This document shows, in pieces, positions 16,067-24,861 of a DNA stretch of 64,000 nt; the first letter of the stretch is position 1, and the number at the start of each line of letters is the position of its first letter. Below the pieces are notes generated by a model. That model saw only the letters and a list, made by a program, of their open reading frames with translations. It had not been told where the DNA came from and ran no database searches. The stretch is from the NCBI GenBank assembly GCA_015067305.1, contig SVMT01000004.1, positions 50,370 to 114,369 on the forward strand, in the 5' to 3' direction. The translations under genes were made by a program, and so were the position numbers. This DNA is from Oscillospiraceae bacterium (GTDB taxonomy: Bacteria > Bacillota > Clostridia > Oscillospirales > UBA644).

Positions 16067-16923
16067 TGCAGTTTTTATATGTAGCAATAGTTCTTTTACC
16101 TCTGTTGGTTGCCGCATTGATCTCTTTCAATGATCCCAAACGCAGAAGCACAAAGATTTCAAGAGCTTTTTATCTTGCTGTTGTGTTCATTTTTACATAT
16201 GTACCTATCGTGGTTCTGATAATCTTCTCTTTCAACTCTGCCCGTTCTACAGGCGTATGGGAAGGTTTTTCATTGAAGTGGTATAAAGAACTCTTCAATG
16301 ATTCTCAGCTTATGTCTGCGCTTTACACAACTGTTGTGGTTGCGTTTATTTCGGCTATCGTATCTACGGTATTTGGAACATTTGCATCGATCGGTATATT
16401 CTATATGAGACCGAAAATAAAGAATGCCATTATGAATATTACATACCTGCCCGTTCTTAATGCGGATATCATTACAGGTGTGTCTCTGGTACTTTTCTTT
16501 AATCTGGTTTCAATTCCGCTTGGTTATGTAACGCTTTTACTGTCACATATCTGTTTCAGTATTCCTTATGTTATTCTTTCAGTTATGCCAAAGCTCAAAC
16601 AGATGGATAATAATCTTTATGAAGCAGCTCTTGACCTTGGTTCCACACCAATGACTGCCTTGAGAAAGGTTATTATTCCCGAAATTTCTCCGGGAATCGT
16701 TTCTGGTTTTCTTCTGGCACTTACAATGTCCATTGATGATTTTGTTATCAGTTTCTTTACGGCAGGTCCCGTACTTTCGAACTTGTCCATTGAGATATAC
16801 TCTGCAACAAAGAGAGGGGTAACTCCCGAATTCAATGCGATCTCCGCAATTATGTTCGTTGTCGTACTTACGATACTGATCATAATAAATGCAAGAAAAC
16901 CTAAAGATGAGAAGGCAAAATAA
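16066..16923 (+). CDS. potC: Spermidine/putrescine ABC transporter permease PotC
   Basis: A 285-residue permease of the polyamine importer. It has an added N-terminal hydrophobic segment (about 3-20) before the usual PotC first helix (about 33-56, FTYVPIVVLIIFSFNSAR). The EAA loop (EAALDLGSTPMTALRKVIIP) is present and intact. The start codon overlaps the potB stop (TGATG), giving translational coupling. Polyamine import in this family is driven by PotA and supplied by PotD; here potD lies 3.2 kb downstream after two unrelated genes. Confidence 0.9.
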   Translation: MQFLYVAIVLLPLLVAALISFNDPKRRSTKISRAFYLAVVFIFTYVPIVVLIIFSFNSARSTGVWEGFSLKWYKELFNDSQLMSALYTTVVVAFISAIVSTVFGTFASIGIFYMRPKIKNAIMNITYLPVLNADIITGVSLVLFFNLVSIPLGYVTLLLSHICFSIPYVILSVMPKLKQMDNNLYEAALDLGSTPMTALRKVIIPEISPGIVSGFLLALTMSIDDFVISFFTAGPVLSNLSIEIYSATKRGVTPEFNAISAIMFVVVLTILIIINARKPKDEKAK

Positions 16924-17015
16924 CAACAAAAATATACTCTCTCAAGAAGATTTTTACAAAGTTTAATACTTTATTATTGTAAATAGTACAATTTTTTGAA
17001 GTTTTAATTTTCCTA

Positions 17016-17044
17016 TTGCATTTTGAAGAAAATCATGCTAAAAT
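17016..17044 (+). promoter_or_regulatory. Sigma-A promoter of the ABC exporter/DUF1854 pair
   Basis: TTGCAT (17016-17021), 17-bp spacer, TAAAAT (17039-17044) with TGC as an extended -10. It shows that the pair can be expressed apart from potABC. Confidence 0.65.
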
Positions 17045-17071
17045 GACGCTGATAAAGGGGAGTGGTGTTAT

Positions 17072-19396
17072 ATGGCACAAATCAACGAAACAAAAAGCAT
17101 AGAAGAAATCAGAAAAGAACTTCCATGCAAAAACCGTGAAGTAACCAAAACCATCACAAACATCGTAAATAAGGTGTTGGAAAAAGATGAAAAACCTTAT
17201 TTCTATGTTGTGTCCGATATTATGTTGGATAGCCGTTATGGAGAATGTTTTTGTCTTGTAACTGACAGAAGATTGATCTCGTACGATTCCTTCAGAAAAG
17301 AAAATGACGGAATTCTGATATTCAATATTTCGGATATCGAAAAAGCCGACGTCAAGGTTATGTATGCCAATGCTGTATTCAAAATTACTGTTGGCGGAAA
17401 AGTAATTGAACTGAACAAATGTTCAAATGCTGTAACCGGTCATTTTGATGCAATAAAAAATTATATCAATGACAAAAACAACGGTAAAAACGAAGACGAG
17501 ATAATTGAAACAGTATATGAGGCATATACCAAGAGTCTTCTTTATTGCCCAAAGTGCGGTGCACGTCTTCCTTACAGAAACGCTCCGTGTATTAAATGTG
17601 CAGATAAGAAAAAGATCTTCAGCAGACTTTTTATGTACTGCAAGCCCTTTATTTTCAGATTGATCCTCGGTCTTGCGGGTATGATCTTTATGACTGTGGT
17701 CAACCTTATTCCTCCGATGCTTACAAAACAGCTTGTAGACAGCACTCTTGTTGGAATATCAGGACTTGATGCCGCAGGCATAGATGCAAGACTTACAGAG
17801 CTTTTAACAATCGTTGTTACATTGTTTGTTTTGAACAATGTTCACAACTTCGTGGGTATGCTTAATACCAATAACCTGAGATTTATTTCCGAAAGCTTTA
17901 TCAAGAATCTTAAAATAGAGCTTTATGCAAAGTCTCAGTATCTTCCCATTAAGTATTACGACAAAACATCTACAGGTTCCGTTATCTCAAGGATCAACGG
18001 CGACACTGTTACTCTTAACAACTTCGTTATGCAGGTAACTCAGACAGCTCTTACCAAGCTTGTTGAACTTATCGGTATCATCGTAGTAATGGTTATGATG
18101 AACCCTGTTCTTGCAATCCTTTCTTTGCTTCCTGTTCCCATCGTAGTTGCAAGTTCAAGAGTATTTTCAAAATACATCTATCCTTTCTACTACAGGATCT
18201 GGAACAGAGGCTCCAAGATAAACTCAATTCTTGCAGATACCATTCCGGGTATCAAAGTTGTTAAAGCGTTCACTTCCGAACAGAAGTCCATCAATAATTT
18301 CGAAGAGAAAAATCAGGACCATATGAAGGAAGTCCTCAAGACTGTTAAGGTTTCTTCTATCTATAACTTCTTTAACGCCATCATGATCATGTCAGGTACT
18401 CTTGTAATCTGGGGTCTCGGCGGTTGGATGGTTATTACAGGAAAAACATTCCTGGGCAGCGAGGTCCTCACAGTCGGCGGTCTTGTAGCTTTCATCAACT
18501 ATATGAACCTTTTCTATGTTCCCGTACAGTTCTTCCTCAGCTTCAATGAAGTTCTCATGAGTTCTCTTTCTGCTGCAGAACGTGTATTTGAAGTTCTCGA
18601 CGCTGAACCTGAAGAGGACAGAGGTAAAGGCAACATTCCCGAAGACGGTCTCAAAGGTAAGATCGAATTCAAAAATGTATCTTTCGGCTATGAAAAGGGC
18701 AAAAAGATACTTAGCGACGTAAGCTTTACGATAAACGAAGGTGAAACCGTTGGTGTCGTAGGTACAACAGGTTCAGGTAAATCTACAGTTATCAACCTTA
18801 TGCTCAGATATTATGACAACTATGACGGTGAGATCTACATAGACAACCGGAATATTAAGGATATTGACCTTAATTGGTACCGTTCAAATGTCGGTTACGT
18901 TCTTCAGGAGCCCCTTCTTTTCAAAGATACAGTATTCAGAAATATTGCTCATACGGATAAGCCCGTACGTGTTGAAGATGTTATTTATGCCGCACAGGTT
19001 GCCAATGCGCATAAATTTATCAGAAAACTTCCCGACAGCTATGATACAATGCTTGGTGAAAGAGGCGTAGGTCTCTCAGGTGGTGAAAGACAGCGTGTTT
19101 CTATTGCAAGAGCCGTTCTTAAAGACCCGTCAATTCTTATCCTTGACGAAGCTACAGCGGCTGTTGATACAGAAACAGAGCATATGATACAGGAAGCTAT
19201 TGACCGTATTATCAACGGCAGAACTACTATCATGATCGCTCACAGACTTTCAACACTTAAGAAAGCTGATAAGATCATCGTTGTTGAAGACGGTAAAATT
19301 GCAGAAGTCGGTGCTCCCGATGAATTGATCGCTGCTAAGGGCAGATTCTATAAGCTTGTTCAGATGCAGTCTATCGGAAACGGAGGTCTTGAATAA
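17072..19396 (+). CDS. ABC exporter with N-terminal PH-like domain and zinc ribbon, partner of a DUF1854 protein
   Basis: A 774-residue fused ABC half-exporter. Residues 1-135 are a soluble domain resembling bacterial PH-like folds (CLVTDRRLISYDSF near 61). A zinc ribbon follows (Cys159, 162, 173, 176). The exporter membrane domain spans about 190-500, and the ATPase about 530-765 with Walker A GTTGSGKST (about 566), signature LSGGERQRVS (about 668) and Walker B ILILDEA (about 688). The stop overlaps the DUF1854 start. I recall such ABC/DUF1854 pairs being annotated as cyanophycin-metabolism associated in proteobacteria. The substrate is unknown; placement inside a polyamine import locus suggests an amine, arginine-derived compound or peptide. 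Confidence 0.88.
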   Translation: MAQINETKSIEEIRKELPCKNREVTKTITNIVNKVLEKDEKPYFYVVSDIMLDSRYGECFCLVTDRRLISYDSFRKENDGILIFNISDIEKADVKVMYANAVFKITVGGKVIELNKCSNAVTGHFDAIKNYINDKNNGKNEDEIIETVYEAYTKSLLYCPKCGARLPYRNAPCIKCADKKKIFSRLFMYCKPFIFRLILGLAGMIFMTVVNLIPPMLTKQLVDSTLVGISGLDAAGIDARLTELLTIVVTLFVLNNVHNFVGMLNTNNLRFISESFIKNLKIELYAKSQYLPIKYYDKTSTGSVISRINGDTVTLNNFVMQVTQTALTKLVELIGIIVVMVMMNPVLAILSLLPVPIVVASSRVFSKYIYPFYYRIWNRGSKINSILADTIPGIKVVKAFTSEQKSINNFEEKNQDHMKEVLKTVKVSSIYNFFNAIMIMSGTLVIWGLGGWMVITGKTFLGSEVLTVGGLVAFINYMNLFYVPVQFFLSFNEVLMSSLSAAERVFEVLDAEPEEDRGKGNIPEDGLKGKIEFKNVSFGYEKGKKILSDVSFTINEGETVGVVGTTGSGKSTVINLMLRYYDNYDGEIYIDNRNIKDIDLNWYRSNVGYVLQEPLLFKDTVFRNIAHTDKPVRVEDVIYAAQVANAHKFIRKLPDSYDTMLGERGVGLSGGERQRVSIARAVLKDPSILILDEATAAVDTETEHMIQEAIDRIINGRTTIMIAHRLSTLKKADKIIVVEDGKIAEVGAPDELIAAKGRFYKLVQMQSIGNGGLE

Positions 19397-19917
19397 TGTC
19401 CCAGGATATCAGATTTTTCAGCGGTAAAAAAGTCAGAGTTGAACCCGGTTCCATGGGTATCTATCTCAATGTTTGGCTTCCCGATGATACGGAATATATG
19501 GATGTTGAACCCAGACGCTTTTTCCCCATATCTAACGAGTTTAAGTACATAAGTCTTGTTCATATGGTTGAAGATGCAAAAGGTAAGACTCAGGAAGAAG
19601 AGATCCTCATCATCAAAGACCTGAATAATTTGGATGAAGATTCAAGAAATGCTGTTATAAATTCTCTCAACGGATACTACATGATCCCAAGGATCACTGA
19701 TATCATAGAGTTTAAAAAGGTAAACGATGATCTCCAGTGGACAGTTGATTCCGACAGAGGTATTATCACATTTGATATACGTGATAAATACAGCAGTATC
19801 AAACAGCTTCCCGACGGAAGAATACTTGTAAAAGATGCTTCCGATAACAGATACGAGATCCCCGATTACAGAACGATCTCCAAGAGATCAAGAAATCTGC
19901 TTCTCGGCTATCTGTAA
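19396..19917 (+). CDS. DUF1854 family protein
   Basis: A 173-residue soluble protein without signal peptide. The sequence order RRFFPISN, YISLVH, ILIIKDLNNLD, RITDI, WTVDSDRGIITFDI, LPDGRILVKD and a C-terminal RSRNLLLGYL matches the DUF1854 family, all of whose conserved blocks are present. It starts at the last base of the ABC exporter gene, so the two are translationally coupled and probably act together. NCBI names related proteins as cyanophycin metabolism-associated, to my recollection. No cyanophycin synthetase or cyanophycinase gene is visible in this window. Confidence 0.85.
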   Translation: MSQDIRFFSGKKVRVEPGSMGIYLNVWLPDDTEYMDVEPRRFFPISNEFKYISLVHMVEDAKGKTQEEEILIIKDLNNLDEDSRNAVINSLNGYYMIPRITDIIEFKKVNDDLQWTVDSDRGIITFDIRDKYSSIKQLPDGRILVKDASDNRYEIPDYRTISKRSRNLLLGYL

Positions 19918-19945
19918 AATAATAATCACACTACCATGGTCTTGC

Positions 19946-20051
19946 GCAGGGAGTGTTGAGATAAGGATGAATATCCGTTTTGGCGTGAAAACCGCTGAAA
20001 TGCGCAGATTAAATTCTGCGACGATATTATCTTTATTTCAGCACTCCCTGC
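19946..20051 (+). ncRNA. Candidate structured RNA element (riboswitch-like or attenuator) upstream of potD
   Basis: A closing stem of 13 bp with one G-U pair (19946-19958 with 20039-20051) continues through a 6-nt one-sided bulge into a 6-bp stem AGATAA/TTATCT (19959-19964 with 20027-20032). Inside are three hairpins: GGAT/ATCC (19965-19976), GTTTT/AAAAC (19977-19992) and a perfect CGCAGA/TCTGCG (20003-20020). It occupies most of the 180-bp gap between the DUF1854 and potD genes. It matches no riboswitch class I know. No strong T-run follows, so it is not a simple terminator. A small inverted-repeat element is an alternative. Confidence 0.55.
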
Positions 20052-20097
20052 TTAAGATATATAAAAATATTTTTTAAAAACGAAGGAGAAAAATGCA

Positions 20098-21144
20098 TTG
20101 AAAAAGTTTGTTTTATGTGTTTTTGCGGCTGCTCTTACCGTTTTGATGCTCGCATCTTGCGGCGCCGAGGGCAAGGTTGAACTTAGGGTCTACAACTGGC
20201 AGGACTATATGGACCCGGAAGTTATAGAAATGTTTGAGGAGGAGACCGGAATCAAAGTTCGCTATAACGTCTATGATACCAACGAAAATATGTACAACAA
20301 AATCAAGAATATGAACGGATATTCTTATGACGTTATTTTCCCATCAGACTACATGATAAAAAAGATGGCTGATGAAGGTTTGTTGGCTGAGATCAATTTT
20401 GATAATATGCCAAATTACAAAGAGTACATTGATGAACAGTACAAGGGTATGGCTTACGATAAAAAGAATCTGTATTCTGTTCCTTACATTGGAGGCACTG
20501 TATGTATCGCATATAACCCCAATTATGTTTCAGAAGCAGAAGTTCATTCCTGGGATGTTTTGTGGAATGAAAAGTATTCCAAAAATATTTTCATGATGGA
20601 CAGTGAGCGTGACTCCATTGCTGTGGCTCTAATCAAGAATGGTTACAGTATCAACACCAAGAATATGGATGAGCTCAACGCCGCAAAAGCGTCTCTCATT
20701 GAGCAGAAGCCTCTTGTGCTCGCTTATACTTCCGATGACGCAAAAGAGAAAATGGCTAATGAAGAAGGCTGGCTTGCAGTAATGTGGTCCTGTGATATCA
20801 CTTTCATTGAAGAAATGAATCCTGAGATCGAATATATTATTCCCGACGAAGGCACAAATCTTTGGTGGGATGCTGCTTGTATTCTTGAAAATGCAAAATA
20901 TAAAGAAGAGGCAGAGTTGTTTATAGACTTCCTTTGCCGCCCCGAAATTGCAAAAATGAATGCTGAGTATCTTCAGAGTACAACACCCAATAAAGGCGCA
21001 TATGAGCTTCTCGACGAAGATGTAAGAAACAATGAGATAATTTATCCCCCTGCCGAAGTTATTGCAAAATCTGAAATGTTTGAAGACCTTGCAGATTACG
21101 CATCTATTTACACTTCTATCTGGAATGAAGTTCTCGGTAACTGA
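20098..21144 (+). CDS. potD: Spermidine/putrescine-binding lipoprotein PotD
   Basis: A 348-residue extracellular binding lipoprotein. A signal peptide with lipobox LASC is followed by Cys21 and the PotD core: VYNWQDYMDPE, an SDYMI motif, VPYIGGTVCIAYN, and the C-terminal NEVLG tail. It delivers polyamines to PotBC. The start is TTG, placed 9 bp after AAGGAG. An ATG five bases upstream opens only a two-codon ORF ending in TGA that overlaps the TTG. The gene follows the DUF1854 gene and the folded element, not potC. Confidence 0.9.
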   Translation: MKKFVLCVFAAALTVLMLASCGAEGKVELRVYNWQDYMDPEVIEMFEEETGIKVRYNVYDTNENMYNKIKNMNGYSYDVIFPSDYMIKKMADEGLLAEINFDNMPNYKEYIDEQYKGMAYDKKNLYSVPYIGGTVCIAYNPNYVSEAEVHSWDVLWNEKYSKNIFMMDSERDSIAVALIKNGYSINTKNMDELNAAKASLIEQKPLVLAYTSDDAKEKMANEEGWLAVMWSCDITFIEEMNPEIEYIIPDEGTNLWWDAACILENAKYKEEAELFIDFLCRPEIAKMNAEYLQSTTPNKGAYELLDEDVRNNEIIYPPAEVIAKSEMFEDLADYASIYTSIWNEVLGN

Positions 21145-21159
21145 ATAGTTTAAAACTCA

Positions 21160-21194
21160 AAGAGTTCACTGATGTTTGGTGAACTCTTATTTTT
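21160..21194 (+). terminator. Intrinsic terminator of potD
   Basis: 10-bp stem AAGAGTTCAC/GTGAACTCTT (21160-21169 with 21179-21188) followed by ATTTTT. Confidence 0.85.
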
Positions 21195-21246
21195 GCGTAA
21201 ATATTAAAATATTACAAAAAATTTACTTCTTTTGCCGAAACGGTTA

Positions 21247-21275
21247 TTGACTTTAAAAGCTGTATATGTTACAAT
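21247..21275 (+). promoter_or_regulatory. Sigma-A promoter of the beta-helix lipoprotein gene
   Basis: TTGACT (21247-21252), 17-bp spacer, TACAAT (21270-21275) with TGT as an extended -10. Confidence 0.7.
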
Positions 21276-21320
21276 GTATTCGTATATTTATAAGCGAAAT
21301 ACAGAAAGAGGTTTTTGGAA

Positions 21321-23582
21321 ATGCTTAAGAAAATTCTTGCTGCGGCGTTGTCCTCATCGTTGATGGTTTCAATGCTTGCATCCTGCTCACAGCCGAATTT
21401 GGAAAATTTGCTGCCTTTCTATGAGGAAGATGTTAAAACAATAATCTACTCTTCCGAAGTAGAAAACGCAGTTATGACACTTTATGTTGACGCGGGCGCA
21501 AAGGATGGCGGCGACGGCAGCGAAGCTTCACCCTTCAAAACCATTACCGAAGCACAGCTGAAGATTCGCGAAATCAAATCAACAGATGGTCTTCCCGCAG
21601 GCGGTATCCGCGTTTTTGTGAAGGACGGAGAATATAAGATTACAGAAGGTCTTCGTTTTACTTCCGAGGATTCAGGAACATCTGAAAGTCCGATCACTTA
21701 CGTTTCCGAAAGTGAATTCGGAGCGGTTCTGACAGGTGGTCTGATTCTTTCCGCAGATGATTTTGAACCTATTTCCGCCGACGAAAAGGCTCGTCTTATA
21801 GACGGTACCGCAAAGGAAAAAGTTGTAAAGGTTGATCTTAAAAAGTACGGCTTCACAGCAGAAGAAATTCAGCAAATAGATTCTCAGGCATTCGAGTTCT
21901 TTATTGACGGCAAAAGAGCTACAGTTGCAAGATATCCCAACAACGAGAATGTTTACACATACATTGTACATGATATCGGAGACACTCATGAAACCTATTC
22001 AGATGAAAGATTCGATGTCCGTGGAGAGGCTCACGAAATTCCCGGTTTTGATTACAGTGTAAACAACAGAGGCGGAACATTTACCGTGGAAGCTGATATT
22101 GTGGATAGAATTTCTCAATGGTCATCATATGAAAATATCTACGTTAATGGCTATTTCAAATGGTCATGGTCCAACAAAACAGTAAAAATTGCAAATGTTG
22201 ATGTTGAAAACGATTATGCTATCACTTTGGCAAATGCGGTAACCTATGGTTTGTCAAGATCTGCACCGTTCTACTTCTTCAATGTATTTGATGAAATAGA
22301 TATGGTAAACGAATTTTACCTTGATACGGATTCCGGTTATCTGTATGTATACAAAGGGGAAGGCTTTGACACATCTGAAATCATGATTTCAGAACTGAAT
22401 ACAACAGTTGTTGGCCTTTCCGAAATTTCACATTTCACATTGAGAGGCTTTTCTGTCTGCGCAACAAAAGGCAATGGTATTTCGGCCAGCGGCAACAATT
22501 TTATGATCGATCATTGTAAAGTTTATAATGTATACTGCGGCGGTATCAGCGCAAGCGGTTCGGATATTACCATTCAGAACTGTGAAATTGCAAATGTGGG
22601 ACAATACGGTATAACTGCCTCCGGTGGTGATGCTGCTACGCTGACAAAAGGTAACATACTTATTTACAATAACTATATTCATGACTATGCTGAAATTCAG
22701 AGAACGTATCAGCCTGCGATAAGTATAGGCGGTTGCGGCAATATTGTTTCTCATAACGATATATTTAACGGACCGCACCAGGGCATGAATTATTCCGGAC
22801 CTCTTCAGCTCATTGAATATAATGAGATCGGAAATGTATGCTACGAAACAGCCGATGCGGGTGCTATATATGCAGGCAGAAATATGACTTACTACGGCTG
22901 CGTTATCCGTTACAATTATATCCATGACGTGGGAAACGGAATATCCATTGCTGATGGTATTTATTGGGATGACGGGCTTTCCGGTCAAACTGCATATGGA
23001 AATATTGTTGCCCGTATCTTCGGTATCGGAATTACAGGCAGTGGTCGTGACTTCGTTGTTGAAAATAATCTTATTATTGATTGTCACAATGCACCTCTTT
23101 ACTTCAGACACCTGCCGAGAACTCAGGTACTTTGTGAACGTGAGGGAGAGACTTATTGGTTCACACATGCATATGATCTGTCAGACCAGATTATTGCAAA
23201 CAGAGAAACGATGGATAAGGAAGCCTGGGACGCAGCGTTCCCCAACTATAAAGATATAATTCCCATTACCCGTGATTACGATGGGGATCTTGACGATCCG
23301 AACCTTTCCATTAACCCCGCAAATGTCAGCATGAAGAATAATATTTCCTTCTCATATGAGATATTGACTGGAGATGATACAGGTGAAAACAGGGCTCATT
23401 ACTGGGGCGAGGACTATTTAATGTTTGTGGACGTTTCACAGAATCCCATTATCCTTAACGATAGTTCCGCGATTCCCGGAATTCATAACGACGACTTTAC
23501 AATTCTTGAGAATTCCATTATTTTCGAGTTGTGTCCCGAATTTGAACAGATTCCCTTTGATAAGATAGGCAGAATTGATTGA
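21321..23582 (+). CDS. Secreted right-handed beta-helix lipoprotein, probable glycan-degrading enzyme
   Basis: A 753-residue lipoprotein (signal peptide, lipobox LASC, Cys at about residue 22). The motif YVDAGAKDGGDGSEASPFKT (about 57-76) is the usual entry to parallel beta-helix carbohydrate-active enzymes. The beta-helix turns cover about 370-600, with repeated Asn- and His-rich rungs (IDHCKVYN, IQNCEIAN, YNNYIHDY, ENNLIIDC) and the DAGAIYAGR motif near 519. This layout resembles families such as GH120 or GH141; I cannot choose between them. The protein should act on an external polysaccharide. GAGG lies upstream of the ATG; an in-frame TTG at 21315 is less likely. Confidence 0.8.
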   Translation: MLKKILAAALSSSLMVSMLASCSQPNLENLLPFYEEDVKTIIYSSEVENAVMTLYVDAGAKDGGDGSEASPFKTITEAQLKIREIKSTDGLPAGGIRVFVKDGEYKITEGLRFTSEDSGTSESPITYVSESEFGAVLTGGLILSADDFEPISADEKARLIDGTAKEKVVKVDLKKYGFTAEEIQQIDSQAFEFFIDGKRATVARYPNNENVYTYIVHDIGDTHETYSDERFDVRGEAHEIPGFDYSVNNRGGTFTVEADIVDRISQWSSYENIYVNGYFKWSWSNKTVKIANVDVENDYAITLANAVTYGLSRSAPFYFFNVFDEIDMVNEFYLDTDSGYLYVYKGEGFDTSEIMISELNTTVVGLSEISHFTLRGFSVCATKGNGISASGNNFMIDHCKVYNVYCGGISASGSDITIQNCEIANVGQYGITASGGDAATLTKGNILIYNNYIHDYAEIQRTYQPAISIGGCGNIVSHNDIFNGPHQGMNYSGPLQLIEYNEIGNVCYETADAGAIYAGRNMTYYGCVIRYNYIHDVGNGISIADGIYWDDGLSGQTAYGNIVARIFGIGITGSGRDFVVENNLIIDCHNAPLYFRHLPRTQVLCEREGETYWFTHAYDLSDQIIANRETMDKEAWDAAFPNYKDIIPITRDYDGDLDDPNLSINPANVSMKNNISFSYEILTGDDTGENRAHYWGEDYLMFVDVSQNPIILNDSSAIPGIHNDDFTILENSIIFELCPEFEQIPFDKIGRID

Positions 23583-23596
23583 ATTATATAAAAAAC

Positions 23597-23632
23597 AGAC
23601 CGTCTTCTTTTTAGATGACGGTCTCGCTTTGT
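23597..23632 (+). terminator. Intrinsic terminator after the beta-helix gene
   Basis: 8-bp stem AGACCGTC/GACGGTCT (23597-23604 with 23617-23624) followed by a T-rich stretch. Confidence 0.7.
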
Positions 23633-23725
23633 TTGTTACGGCTGTTAGGTGGATTTGAAATATTGCAAATTGTGGCAGAATTGGAACACAATCAGCTCAT
23701 ATTCTAAAAAATTGCCTTTTAGGTC

Positions 23726-23754
23726 TTGACAAAACTGACTTTTAGTGGTAAAGT
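23726..23754 (+). promoter_or_regulatory. Sigma-A promoter of the hrcA operon
   Basis: TTGACA (23726-23731), 17-bp spacer, TAAAGT (23749-23754), directly upstream of the CIRCE operator. Confidence 0.8.
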
Positions 23755-23765
23755 ATATTCATGCG

Positions 23766-23792
23766 TTAGCACTCATGTTCTTAGAGTGCTAA
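23766..23792 (+). promoter_or_regulatory. CIRCE operator
   Basis: TTAGCACTC, nine bases, GAGTGCTAA: a perfect CIRCE inverted repeat placed 11 bp after the -10. In Firmicutes the HrcA repressor binds it and GroEL adjusts HrcA activity. Confidence 0.97.
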
Positions 23793-23819
23793 AATGCAAT
23801 AAAGGAGTGGTAGATCAAC

Positions 23820-24830
23820 ATGTTGGACGAACGTAAAAAAACAATCCTTCGATCTGTTATCTCTACTTATATTGAAACAGGCGAACCTGTCGGTTCAAAG
23901 GCTTTGCTTGATCTTCCGGAGCTTCATGTTTCATCTGCGACCATTCGTAGTGAGATGCTTGAGCTTGAAAAACTCGGTCTTCTTTGTAAGCCCCATACGT
24001 CGGCTGGAAGGATCCCCTCAGAAGACGGCTTGAGATATTACGTTCAGTCTCTTGAAAACACATACAAGCTCGACGAGAGAGATCTTAGTATCCTCGTACC
24101 GGCTTTCAGCTCCTGTGTGAGTCTTATTGAGATGATAAAGTCTGCTTCGCATTGTCTGGCGGATTTTACGGGATATACAGTATTCTCTGCTGCACCTACT
24201 CACAGCGACGGACATTTTACTTTTGAAGTCATGAGGGCAGGGAAGAATACCCTTGCAATTATGGCGGTCAGCTCCAACGGTGCGGTAAAATCTGTTTTCA
24301 CCCGTATAGAAACCGATGTTTCTGCGGAAGATATAAACAGACTTACAAATATTCTCAACGGGGTGTTTGCAGGATTTCCCGTTAATGAGATCGGCTCTAT
24401 AAGAGTAATGCTTTTTAAAACGGAACTTGAAAAAGGTTGTCCGAAACTGAATTGCGTTATTGCTCCCGTGGTGAATCTGGTCAATAAGGTAAAGTCTTAT
24501 GAACTGTTTATCAGCGGAAGTACGAATCTGCTGTCATGCCCCGAGTTTTCAAATATCGAAGCGGCACGTCAGTATATGGATTTCCTCGGAGACCATGAGA
24601 GTATCCTTGAAGAGCTTCTTTCTGCGCAGGGAGACCTTTCCGTTAAAATAGGGCATGAAAACAAGCTGCTCGGTCAGATGAATACAAGTATCGTTTCCGT
24701 GAACTGTAATGCAAAGATCCCCATCGTTTTCGGTATTCTGGGTCCGTCAAGAATGGATTATTCCAAGATAATCGCAGGTTGTAAGCATGTTGTACTTCAA
24801 CTTAAAGAACAGATCGATGATGAATTCTGA
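23820..24830 (+). CDS. hrcA: Heat-inducible transcription repressor HrcA
   Basis: A 336-residue repressor of the class I heat-shock genes, binding the CIRCE operator 28 bp upstream of its own start. The N-terminal winged helix (about 1-90) has the family marks YIETGEPVGSKAL and SSATIRSEM, followed by LLCKPHTSAGRIPS. A GAF-like dimerisation domain fills the rest, ending GPSRMDYSKIIAGC. The length is normal. AAAGGAGTGG precedes the ATG. It autoregulates and heads the grpE-dnaK-dnaJ operon, with 31 bp to grpE. Confidence 0.97.
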   Translation: MLDERKKTILRSVISTYIETGEPVGSKALLDLPELHVSSATIRSEMLELEKLGLLCKPHTSAGRIPSEDGLRYYVQSLENTYKLDERDLSILVPAFSSCVSLIEMIKSASHCLADFTGYTVFSAAPTHSDGHFTFEVMRAGKNTLAIMAVSSNGAVKSVFTRIETDVSAEDINRLTNILNGVFAGFPVNEIGSIRVMLFKTELEKGCPKLNCVIAPVVNLVNKVKSYELFISGSTNLLSCPEFSNIEAARQYMDFLGDHESILEELLSAQGDLSVKIGHENKLLGQMNTSIVSVNCNAKIPIVFGILGPSRMDYSKIIAGCKHVVLQLKEQIDDEF

Positions 24831-24861
24831 TAAATCAAACATAATATATTAGGAGAACAAA

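Noticed and set aside
19946..20051. Simple terminator for the DUF1854 gene
   Set aside because: The structure is branched and closes over 106 nt, and it is followed by TTAAGATATAT rather than an immediate T-run.
22428..23168. 246-codon open frame antisense to the beta-helix gene
   Set aside because: Contained in a clearly coding plus-strand frame with repeats; the antisense frame only mirrors these repeats.
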